Origin: Pseudomonas paraeruginosa PA7
Lineage (GTDB): Bacteria > Pseudomonadota > Gammaproteobacteria > Pseudomonadales > Pseudomonadaceae
DNA length: 64,000 bases
Assembly: GCF_000017205.1 (NCBI RefSeq)
Contig: NC_009656.1
Span: forward strand, 124,001-188,000
Direction of reading: 5' to 3'
Of the stretch, positions 53,840 through 61,314 are shown one piece after another. Both the position numbers and the translations under genes were made by a program. Below the pieces are notes generated by a model. It did not search any database and was not told where the DNA came from. It was given only the letters and a program-made list of their open reading frames with translations. Positions within the stretch are counted from its first letter, which is position 1; every line of letters starts with the position of its first letter.

Positions 53840-56540
53840 GATCAGTCGCGTTGCGCTGTTCGGCAAGCTGAACAGCCTGGCCTACAAGGCCATCGAGGCC
53901 GCCACGGTATTCTGCAAGCTGCGCGGCAATCCCTATGTCGAGCTGGTGCACTGGTTCCACCAGATCCTCCAGTTGCCGGACTCGGACCTGCACCAGATCG
54001 TCCGCCAGTCCGGGATCGACCCGGCGCGCCTGGCCAAGGACCTGACCGAGGCCCTCGACCGCCTGCCGCGCGGCTCGACCTCGATCACCGACCTGTCCTC
54101 CCATGTCGAGGAGGCGGTGGAGCGCGGCTGGGTCTACGGCAGCCTGATGTTCGGCGAGAGCCAGGTGCGCACCGGCTACCTGGTGATCGGCATCCTCAAG
54201 ACGCCGAGCCTGCGCCATGCCCTCACCGGGCTGTCGGCGGAATTCGCCAAGCTCAAGGTCGAGGCGCTCACCGAGCGCTTCGACGAGTACGTCGGCGCCT
54301 CGCCGGAGAACGGCCTGTCGGCCAGCGACGGCTTCAACGCCGGCGCCGCCCCGGGCGAGGCCAGCGGCGCCATGGCGCCGAGCGCGATGGGCAGGCAGGA
54401 GGCGCTCAAGCGCTTCACCGTGGACCTCACCGAGCAGGCCCGCAGCGGCAAGCTCGATCCCATCGTCGGGCGTGACGAGGAGATCCGCCAACTGGTGGAC
54501 ATCCTCATGCGCCGCCGGCAGAACAACCCGATCCTCACCGGCGAGGCCGGCGTCGGCAAGACCGCGGTGGTGGAAGGCTTCGCCCTGCGCATCGTCGCCG
54601 GCGACGTCCCGCCGGCGCTGAAGGACGTCGAACTGCGCGCCCTCGACGTCGGCCTGCTGCAGGCCGGGGCGAGCATGAAGGGCGAGTTCGAGCAGCGCCT
54701 GCGCCAGGTGATCGAGGACGTGCAGAGTTCCGAGAAGCCGATCATCCTGTTCATCGACGAAGCCCACACCCTGGTCGGCGCCGGTGGCGCGGCCGGCACC
54801 GGCGACGCCGCCAACCTGCTCAAGCCGGCGCTGGCGCGCGGCACCCTGCGCACCGTGGCGGCGACCACCTGGGCCGAGTACAAGAAGCACATCGAGAAAG
54901 ACCCGGCGCTGACCCGGCGCTTCCAGGTGGTGCAGGTGGACGAGCCGTCCGAGCACAAGGCGATCCTGATGATGCGCGGCGTCGCCTCGACCATGGAGCA
55001 GCACCACCAGGTGCAGATCCTCGACGAGGCGCTGGAGGCGGCGGTCCGGCTGTCGCACCGCTACATCCCGGCGCGCCAGCTGCCGGACAAGTCGGTGAGC
55101 CTGCTGGATACCGCCTGCGCGCGCACCGCCATCAGCCTGCACGCGGTGCCGGCCGAGGTCGACGACAGCCGCCGGCGCATCGAGGCGCTGGAAACCGAAC
55201 TGGCGATCATCCGCCGCGAGAGCGCCATCGGCGTCGCCACCGGCGAACGCCAGCGCAACGCCGAGACCCTGCTGGCCGAGGAGCGCGAGCGCCTGGCCGG
55301 CCTGGAGCGGCGCTGGGCCGAGGAAAAACGCCTGGTCGACGAACTGCTGGAGACCCGTGCCCGCCTGCGCGCCGCCGCCGAGGCGGTGGACGCCGGCGGC
55401 ACGCCGCTGGGCGAGGGCGAGGCGCGTCTCGACGAGGAGCAGCGCCAGGCGCTGCATGCGCGGCTGGCGGAACTGCAGGCGCAACTGAGCGCGTTGCAGG
55501 GCGAGGAACCGCTGATCCTGCCGACCGTGGACTACCAGGCAGTGGCCTCGGTGGTCGCCGACTGGACCGGGATTCCGGTCGGGCGCATGGCGCGCAACGA
55601 GATCGAGACCGTGCTCAATCTCGACAGCCACCTGAAGAAACGCATCATCGGCCAGGACCACGCGCTGGAGATGATCGCCAAGCGCATCCAGACCTCCCGC
55701 GCCGGCCTCGACAACCCGAGCAAGCCGATCGGCGTGTTCATGCTCGCCGGCACCTCCGGGGTGGGCAAGACCGAGACCGCGCTGGCGCTGGCCGAGGCCA
55801 TGTACGGCGGCGAGCAGAACGTCATCACCATCAACATGAGCGAGTTCCAGGAAGCCCACACCGTCTCCACCCTCAAGGGCGCCCCGCCCGGCTACATCGG
55901 CTACGGCGAAGGCGGCGTGCTGACCGAGGCGGTGCGCCGCAAGCCCTACAGCGTGGTGCTGCTGGACGAAGTGGAGAAGGCCCACCCGGACGTCCACGAG
56001 ATCTTCTTCCAGGTCTTCGACAAGGGCGTGATGGAGGACGGCGAAGGCCGGCTGATCGACTTCAAGAACACCCTGATCCTGCTCACCACCAACGCCGGCA
56101 CCGAGATGATCGCCAGCCTCTGCGCCGATCCGGAACTGATGCCCGAGCCGGAAGCCATCGCCAAGTCGCTGCGCGAGCCGCTGCTGAAAATCTTCCCGCC
56201 GGCGCTGCTCGGCCGCCTGGTGACCATCCCCTACTACCCGCTCAGCGACGACATGCTCAAGGCCATCTCGCGCCTGCAACTGGGGCGGATCAAGAAGCGC
56301 GTGGAGGCGACCCACAAGGTGCCGTTCGAGTTCGACGAGGGCGTCGTCGACCTGATCGTCTCGCGCTGCACCGAGACCGAGAGCGGCGGGCGGATGATCG
56401 ACGCTATCCTCACCAACACGCTGCTGCCGGACATGAGCCGCGAGTTCCTCACCCGCATGCTCGAAGGCAAGCCGTTGGCCGGGGTGCGCATCAGCAGCCG
56501 CGACAACCAGTTCCACTACGACTTCGCCACGGCCGACTGA
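53832..56540 (+). CDS. clpV1: H1-T6SS sheath-recycling ATPase ClpV1
   Basis: A 902-aa AAA+ disaggregase. A Clp-N domain (about residues 1-160) binds contracted TssC. The first ATPase domain has LTGEAGVGKTAVVEGFALRI (about residue 234) and IILFIDEAHTLVGAGG; a middle coiled-coil domain runs about 410-530; the second ATPase domain has MLAGTSGVGKTETALALAEA (about residue 637) and VVLLDEVEKAHPDVHEIFFQ. ATG 53832 follows GGAGAAGGAA and overlaps the tssG1 end by 8 bp. It unfolds contracted sheaths so they can be reused. Confidence 0.97.
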   Translation: MSEISRVALFGKLNSLAYKAIEAATVFCKLRGNPYVELVHWFHQILQLPDSDLHQIVRQSGIDPARLAKDLTEALDRLPRGSTSITDLSSHVEEAVERGWVYGSLMFGESQVRTGYLVIGILKTPSLRHALTGLSAEFAKLKVEALTERFDEYVGASPENGLSASDGFNAGAAPGEASGAMAPSAMGRQEALKRFTVDLTEQARSGKLDPIVGRDEEIRQLVDILMRRRQNNPILTGEAGVGKTAVVEGFALRIVAGDVPPALKDVELRALDVGLLQAGASMKGEFEQRLRQVIEDVQSSEKPIILFIDEAHTLVGAGGAAGTGDAANLLKPALARGTLRTVAATTWAEYKKHIEKDPALTRRFQVVQVDEPSEHKAILMMRGVASTMEQHHQVQILDEALEAAVRLSHRYIPARQLPDKSVSLLDTACARTAISLHAVPAEVDDSRRRIEALETELAIIRRESAIGVATGERQRNAETLLAEERERLAGLERRWAEEKRLVDELLETRARLRAAAEAVDAGGTPLGEGEARLDEEQRQALHARLAELQAQLSALQGEEPLILPTVDYQAVASVVADWTGIPVGRMARNEIETVLNLDSHLKKRIIGQDHALEMIAKRIQTSRAGLDNPSKPIGVFMLAGTSGVGKTETALALAEAMYGGEQNVITINMSEFQEAHTVSTLKGAPPGYIGYGEGGVLTEAVRRKPYSVVLLDEVEKAHPDVHEIFFQVFDKGVMEDGEGRLIDFKNTLILLTTNAGTEMIASLCADPELMPEPEAIAKSLREPLLKIFPPALLGRLVTIPYYPLSDDMLKAISRLQLGRIKKRVEATHKVPFEFDEGVVDLIVSRCTETESGGRMIDAILTNTLLPDMSREFLTRMLEGKPLAGVRISSRDNQFHYDFATAD

Positions 56541-56574
56541 GCGCCATCGAGACCAGCAGTAGAGAGGAGCGTCG

Positions 56575-58515
56575 ATGGGATTGATGCAACTGACCCGCCT
56601 GGTCCAGGTGGATTGCCCGCTGGGGGCGGACGTGCTGCTGTTGCAGCGCATGGAGGGCCGCGAGGAACTGGGGCGGCTGTTCGCCTACGAGCTGCACCTG
56701 GTCTCGGAGAACCCCAACCTGCCGCTGGAACAGTTGCTCGGCAAGCCGATGAGCCTCTCGCTGGAGCTGCCCGGCGGCGGCCGGCGCTTCTTCCACGGCA
56801 TCGTCGCGCGCTGCAGCCAGGTGGCCGGGCACGGCCAGTTCGCCGGCTACCAGGCCACCCTGCGGCCCTGGCCGTGGCTGCTGACGCGGACCTCGGACTG
56901 CCGGATCTTCCAGAACCAGAGCGTGCCGGAGATCATCAGGCAGGTATTCCGCGACCTCGGCTTTTCCGATTTCGAGGATGCCCTCACGCGCCCCTACCGC
57001 GAGTGGGAATACTGCGTGCAGTACCGCGAGAGCAGCTTCGACTTCGTCAGCCGGCTGATGGAACAGGAGGGCATCTACTACTGGTTCCGCCATGAGCAGA
57101 AGCGCCACATCCTGGTGCTCTCCGACGCCTACGGCGCGCATCGCAGCCCGGGTGGCTACGCCAGCGTGCCGTACTACCCGCCGACCCTCGGCCATCGCGA
57201 GCGCGACCACTTCTTCGACTGGCAGATGGCACGCGAGGTCCAGCCTGGTTCGCTGACCCTCAACGACTACGACTTCCAGCGCCCCGGCGCGCGCCTGGAG
57301 GTGCGTTCGAACATCGCCCGGCCGCACGCGGCGGCCGACTACCCGCTGTACGACTATCCCGGCGAGTACGTGCAGAGCCAGGACGGCGAGCAGTACGCGC
57401 GCAACCGCATCGAGGCGCTCCAGGCGCAGCACGAGCGCGTGCGCCTGCGCGGCGTGGTGCGCGGCCTCGGCGCCGGGCACCTGTTCCGCCTGAGCGGTTA
57501 TCCGCGCGAAGACCAGAACCGCGAGTACCTGGTGGTCGGCGCCGAATACCGGGTGGTCCAGGAGCTCTACGAAACCGGCAGCGGCGGCGCCGGCTCGCAG
57601 TTCGAGAGCGAGCTGGACTGCATCGACGCCAGCCAGTCGTTCCGTCTCTTGCCGCAGACTCCGGTGCCGGTGGTGCGCGGTCCGCAGACCGCGGTGGTGG
57701 TCGGGCCCAAGGGCGAGGAGATCTGGACCGACCAGTACGGCCGGGTCAAGGTGCACTTCCACTGGGATCGCCACGACCAGTCGAACGAGAACAGCTCCTG
57801 CTGGATCCGCGTGTCCCAGGCCTGGGCCGGGAAGAACTGGGGTTCGATGCAGATCCCGCGGATCGGCCAGGAAGTGATCGTCAGCTTCCTCGAAGGCGAC
57901 CCGGACCGGCCGATCATCACCGGGCGGGTCTACAACGCCGAGCAGACGGTGCCCTACGAGCTGCCGGCGAACGCCACCCAGAGCGGGATGAAGAGCCGTT
58001 CGAGCAAGGGCGGCACGCCGGCCAACTTCAACGAGATCCGCATGGAGGACAAGAAGGGCGCCGAGCAGTTGTACATCCATGCCGAACGCAACCAGGACAA
58101 CCTGGTGGAGAACGACGCCTCGCTGATCGTCGGCCACGACCGCAACAAGAGCGTCGGCAACGACGAACTGGCGCGCATCGGCCACAACCGCACCCGCGCG
58201 GTGAAGCTCAACGACACCCTGCTGGTGGGCGGGGCGAAGAGCGATAGCGTCAGCGGCACCTACCTGATCGAGGCCGGCGCGCAGATCCGCCTGGTCTGCG
58301 GCAAGAGCGTGGTGGAGTTCAACGCCGACGGCACCATCAACATCTCCGGCAGCGCCTTCAACCTCTACGCCAGCGGCAACGGCAACATCGACACCGGCGG
58401 CCGCCTCGACCTCAATTCCGGCGGCGCCAGCGAGGTCGACGCCAACGGCAAGGGCGTGCAGGGCACCATCGACGGCCAGGTGCAGGCGATGTTCCCGCCG
58501 CCGCCGAAGGCCTGA
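56575..58515 (+). CDS. vgrG1a: H1-T6SS spike protein VgrG1a
   Basis: A 646-aa trimeric spike. The N-terminal gp27-like region has QLTRLVQVDCPLGADVLLLQ and EWEYCVQYRESSFDFVSRLM; the gp5-OB region has VVGPKGEEIWTDQYGRVKVH then FHWDRHDQ; a C-terminal beta-helix follows (LVENDASLIVGHDRNKSVGN), ending in PPPPKA. No C-terminal effector domain is present. In PAO1, VgrG1a carries Tse6 with its chaperone EagT6, and those genes lie just downstream. ATG 56575 follows GAGAGGAG. The gp5 part is nearly identical to VgrG1b. Confidence 0.96.
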   Translation: MGLMQLTRLVQVDCPLGADVLLLQRMEGREELGRLFAYELHLVSENPNLPLEQLLGKPMSLSLELPGGGRRFFHGIVARCSQVAGHGQFAGYQATLRPWPWLLTRTSDCRIFQNQSVPEIIRQVFRDLGFSDFEDALTRPYREWEYCVQYRESSFDFVSRLMEQEGIYYWFRHEQKRHILVLSDAYGAHRSPGGYASVPYYPPTLGHRERDHFFDWQMAREVQPGSLTLNDYDFQRPGARLEVRSNIARPHAAADYPLYDYPGEYVQSQDGEQYARNRIEALQAQHERVRLRGVVRGLGAGHLFRLSGYPREDQNREYLVVGAEYRVVQELYETGSGGAGSQFESELDCIDASQSFRLLPQTPVPVVRGPQTAVVVGPKGEEIWTDQYGRVKVHFHWDRHDQSNENSSCWIRVSQAWAGKNWGSMQIPRIGQEVIVSFLEGDPDRPIITGRVYNAEQTVPYELPANATQSGMKSRSSKGGTPANFNEIRMEDKKGAEQLYIHAERNQDNLVENDASLIVGHDRNKSVGNDELARIGHNRTRAVKLNDTLLVGGAKSDSVSGTYLIEAGAQIRLVCGKSVVEFNADGTINISGSAFNLYASGNGNIDTGGRLDLNSGGASEVDANGKGVQGTIDGQVQAMFPPPPKA

Positions 58516-58521
58516 GACGGC

Positions 58522-58778
58522 TCAGCGGAGGGGAAAGCCGCGTTGGTATTCCCCGCGGCTGGCCAGGTGGGCCTGGAAATTCATCGTTCGCTTCTCGCTG
58601 GTCTGGTCGATCTTCAGGCCGCGTGCGCTGCGCACGGCGACCTAGTGGGCAGCCTTGAGCGCTTCGGCGAGCTCGACGTCGGTCTCGTCGAATTCCTTCA
58701 CGGCGATCGCGCCGATCCCGATCCGGTGCAGCGCGGCGCGGTTCGGTTGATGCCCGAGCGGCACCATCGTCGGCGCCT
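58522..58778 (-). pseudogene. Relic of a Tsi6-type immunity gene
   Basis: Directly after the immunity gene's stop, in another frame, the minus strand reads HEAPTMVPLGHQPNRAALHR and then IGIGAIAVKEFDETDVELAE, then ALKAAH, a TAG stop, VAVRSARGLKIDQ, and ends at TGA 58522. From memory this matches the second half of Tsi6 (PA0092), including a segment like A-V-K-E-F-D-E-T-D. The TAG replaces a codon that I recall as Tyr. No start or N-terminal half is present. It is a truncated, nonsense-bearing leftover between vgrG1a and the present immunity gene. Confidence 0.75.
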
Positions 58779-59311
58779 CATGGATTGTCGGGAACGAAAT
58801 CCGGCCCGCCGAGCTTGTCGCGTACCGTCGTGGACGTGCGCAGGAGAGGCCCCCACAGGCCGTTGCTGCTGTTCCAGGCCGCGCCGGCCCAGCGGGTGTC
58901 GCGGATCAGCTCGTCCTTGTTCGCCTCGAGCTGCCGCTTCAGCGCGACCGCGACGGCGCCGAGGTCGACCTCGAACAGATCACCGTAGGGGCCCTGCGGA
59001 TTCGCGCGTTTCTTCGACAGGCAGAAGCGGTAGTACCAGATCCAGTTCTGGGCGACGTAGATCGCCCGGTTGCGATCGGGATAGGTGGCGAGGATCTTCA
59101 GCAGCGCGGCGACGAAGCGGAAGGGCAAGTCCGGATCGCGGGTGGCGCGCCAGTACGGCATCAGCAACTGGTCGAACGCCTGGCTGACGTTCTGCGGCTC
59201 CTCGTTGTCGCTGCGGGCCTCGAGGAAGTAGAAAGGTTCGCCGACGAGGAAGCGATCCAGCTCGTCGTTGGCCAATGCCAGGGTCAGAACGTTGTCCGGG
59301 TTCATGCTCAT
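58778..59311 (-). CDS. Presumed immunity protein for the Tse6-like effector
   Basis: A 177-aa soluble, acidic N-terminal protein with no signal peptide, so its target would be cytosolic. ATG 59311 overlaps the effector stop by 4 bp (ATGA), the tight spacing usual for T6SS effector/immunity pairs. It is about twice as long as the Tsi6 I remember and does not contain the Tsi6-like sequence seen in the adjacent relic, so it is a different immunity type. Segments such as NRAIYVAQNWIWYYRFCLSK suggest a helical fold. I do not recognise the family. Confidence 0.75.
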   Translation of the reverse strand: MSMNPDNVLTLALANDELDRFLVGEPFYFLEARSDNEEPQNVSQAFDQLLMPYWRATRDPDLPFRFVAALLKILATYPDRNRAIYVAQNWIWYYRFCLSKKRANPQGPYGDLFEVDLGAVAVALKRQLEANKDELIRDTRWAGAAWNSSNGLWGPLLRTSTTVRDKLGGPDFVPDNP

Positions 59312-60612
59312 TGGATTCTCGCGATGTCGTGGGTCGACATCAGTACGTTTACATCGTTTCCATGGGGGATCGCCACATTGTCCAGAACCGCTTCGCGCAT
59401 GCCGCCCGGGTGGGTGAGGCCGCCGGGCCGCCACAGCGAGTTGACCCCGCCCTCGTTGCCGGTCGGCATCAGCACCTTCGGGTTCTCCAGGTTCAGCATG
59501 TAGATCTCCTTGCCGGCCAGCGAGCCTGGATCGTACCCCAGCGCCGACTCCAGCACGGAGACGTCGCCGGTGCGCTTGTACTCGGCGACCACGGAGTTCA
59601 GGTCGGACTTGGCCATGACGAACTTGTTCGGGTTGAACGAGGTGTAGTTCGGGTTGGCGATGTCGTCGGTGGTGAAAAGGAAGGCGCCGCCCTCTTCCTT
59701 GAACACCTTCAGGTGCTTGTCGATATAGGACTTCTTCAGGTACTCGCTGGGAGGCGGCCGCTTGCCCTTGGCCAGGCCCAGGATATCCGCTTCGGTCCTG
59801 CCGCGCTTGTAGGCGGGCGTGCGTACCTCGCCGGCCGCCGAGGCCCGGCCGAGCCGGGCCATCTTCGGCCCGAAGCCCAGCAATGCCATCCCCGCCACGC
59901 CCTGGAACAGATCGCGGTAACCGGGACCGAGGCGATCGCCAAGGTCGCCGAGCAGGGCCATGCCGCCCATCATCAGCCCGCCGATGGCGACGAAACCGGC
60001 CAGCGCCGCGACCCCGGCCATCGCCGCCAGCAGCAGGCCGCCGGCAAGGGCCGCCAGGCCCAGCGCCTCGAGTCCGGTGTGCAGCCATTCCTCCAGGTCG
60101 AGGACGAAGGCCACCCGCTCGGTGGGGCCGCCGATGAAGGTGTCCTGGCTGCCGGTCTTGATGTGCGCGCCGCAGACCATCTTGCTCTGCAAGCGCGCGG
60201 CGGGCTTGCCGTTGATGTACACGGTGGCGCTGCCCTCGGCGATGATCACCGGGAACGGCCACAGCGGATGGTTCAGCGGCAGGCCGCTGCAGGTGGCGGA
60301 GACGTCGTCGCCGGCGCGCATCGCGTTGCGGCTGTTCACGTAGACATTGAAGCTGCCGCGTATGAGCACCCCGGTGGTGGGTTCGGGCAGCTCGAAGATA
60401 GTGGTCAGGCCCTTGACGATCTGGAACATCGACAGCCCGCCGGCGGCGATCGAGCCGGCCAGGATCACCGCGGCCAGGCCGCCGGTGGCGGCAGTGGCGG
60501 CGACCACGGCGGCGCCGATCAGGGCTCCGGCCACGGCCCCGGCGACCATCGCGGCGACACCGAAGCCGTGGGCGATCTCGTCGCCCAGGCGGGCGGCGGC
60601 TTGCGCATCCAT
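59308..60612 (-). CDS. tse6: Tse6-like PAAR-domain effector with C-terminal toxin
   Basis: A 434-aa effector with the Tse6 layout: helix region 1 (about residues 17-60, AAMVAGAVAGALIGAAVVAA), a DUF4150/PAAR-like domain (about 75-165, VYVNSRNAMRAGDDVSATCS and MVCGAHIKTGSQDTFIGGPT), helix region 2 (about 178-222), and a cytotoxic domain from about residue 265 (EYLKKSYIDKHLKVFKEEGG to the end). The toxin part ends with GNEGGVNSLWRPGGLTHPGG. In PAO1, Tse6 degrades NAD(P)+. The different immunity gene raises the chance that this toxin domain differs. The symbol applies to the locus and delivery part. Confidence 0.85.
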   Translation of the reverse strand: MDAQAAARLGDEIAHGFGVAAMVAGAVAGALIGAAVVAATAATGGLAAVILAGSIAAGGLSMFQIVKGLTTIFELPEPTTGVLIRGSFNVYVNSRNAMRAGDDVSATCSGLPLNHPLWPFPVIIAEGSATVYINGKPAARLQSKMVCGAHIKTGSQDTFIGGPTERVAFVLDLEEWLHTGLEALGLAALAGGLLLAAMAGVAALAGFVAIGGLMMGGMALLGDLGDRLGPGYRDLFQGVAGMALLGFGPKMARLGRASAAGEVRTPAYKRGRTEADILGLAKGKRPPPSEYLKKSYIDKHLKVFKEEGGAFLFTTDDIANPNYTSFNPNKFVMAKSDLNSVVAEYKRTGDVSVLESALGYDPGSLAGKEIYMLNLENPKVLMPTGNEGGVNSLWRPGGLTHPGGMREAVLDNVAIPHGNDVNVLMSTHDIARIQ

Positions 60613-60627
60613 GCGTTGGCGCTCGAA

Positions 60628-61062
60628 TCAGTGGCCGGCGGGGCGCGGAACCAGGGTCTGCATCGCCTGCTTCCAGGCCGGCTCGTGGTGCGGCAGGTCC
60701 CCGGGGGTGGTGGTCAGGGTGGTGATCAGCACCGCCGGGCGGCGCTCGATGAACACCTGGCGCAGCATCAGGTCGCGGCCTTCGCGCTGCCACTGGTAGT
60801 CGAGGAGCACGGCGGCGTGGCCGTGGATGTTGATGTCCCAGCGCTTGTGCAGCTTGAAGCCGGGTAATTGTTTCTCGGCGTTCTCCAGCTGGCGCGCGAC
60901 GTAGTCGGCGAAGGGCGCGTCGCCCTGGCTGGCGTCGCGGCTGATGACGAAGCTGGCTTCGCGGGCGGGGCCGCTGGCGGGGAGCTTGAAGATGTTGATG
61001 CTCTGGTCCTGCCAGGCATCGGGAATCTCGAGATCGGCTTCGTGGAGGCGATAGAGCGTCAC
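60628..61062 (-). CDS. eagT6: Effector chaperone EagT6 (DUF1795)
   Basis: A 144-aa protein. GTG 61062 follows GGAAGGGG and begins TLYRLHEADLEIPDAWQDQS; the DUF1795/DcrB fold follows with GFKLHKRWDINIHGHAAVLL and REGRDLMLRQVFIERRPAVL. EagT6 shields the helices of Tse6 and is needed to load it on VgrG1a. It lies 15 bp before the effector and is the first gene of the chaperone-effector-immunity operon. Confidence 0.95.
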   Translation of the reverse strand: MTLYRLHEADLEIPDAWQDQSINIFKLPASGPAREASFVISRDASQGDAPFADYVARQLENAEKQLPGFKLHKRWDINIHGHAAVLLDYQWQREGRDLMLRQVFIERRPAVLITTLTTTPGDLPHHEPAWKQAMQTLVPRPAGH

Positions 61063-61314
61063 CGTGTTAACCCCTTCCCTAGGATTCTGAGTGCGTCGTT
61101 GCTGGACAAAATCTTTACGGAATGTTGCCTGGGAATCAAGGTTTTCCTGTGCGGCTTCGCCGCTCGATGATGGCCCTGTGCCTGTTCGCCGCCGGTCGGG
61201 GCACTCGTCGGAATCTGTGCCACGCATCTCCCTTCCCACTCCATCAGCGCCTATGCTGCGTGGGTGACGCCGTCCGAACGGCGCCAGTGATGGACGTGGA
61301 TCAAGGATGATTTC
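61063..61314. promoter_or_regulatory. Divergent region between eagT6 and vgrG1b
   Basis: This 252-bp gap should hold promoters for the eagT6-tse6-immunity operon (minus) and vgrG1b (plus). Just before vgrG1b, ATCAAGGATGATTTC overlaps the ribosome site; A-A-G-G-A-T-G fits the linear CsrA/RsmA consensus (A-R-G-G-A-T-G) well, but a hairpin is weak. RsmA control of vgrG1b is therefore plausible, not shown. Confidence 0.5.
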
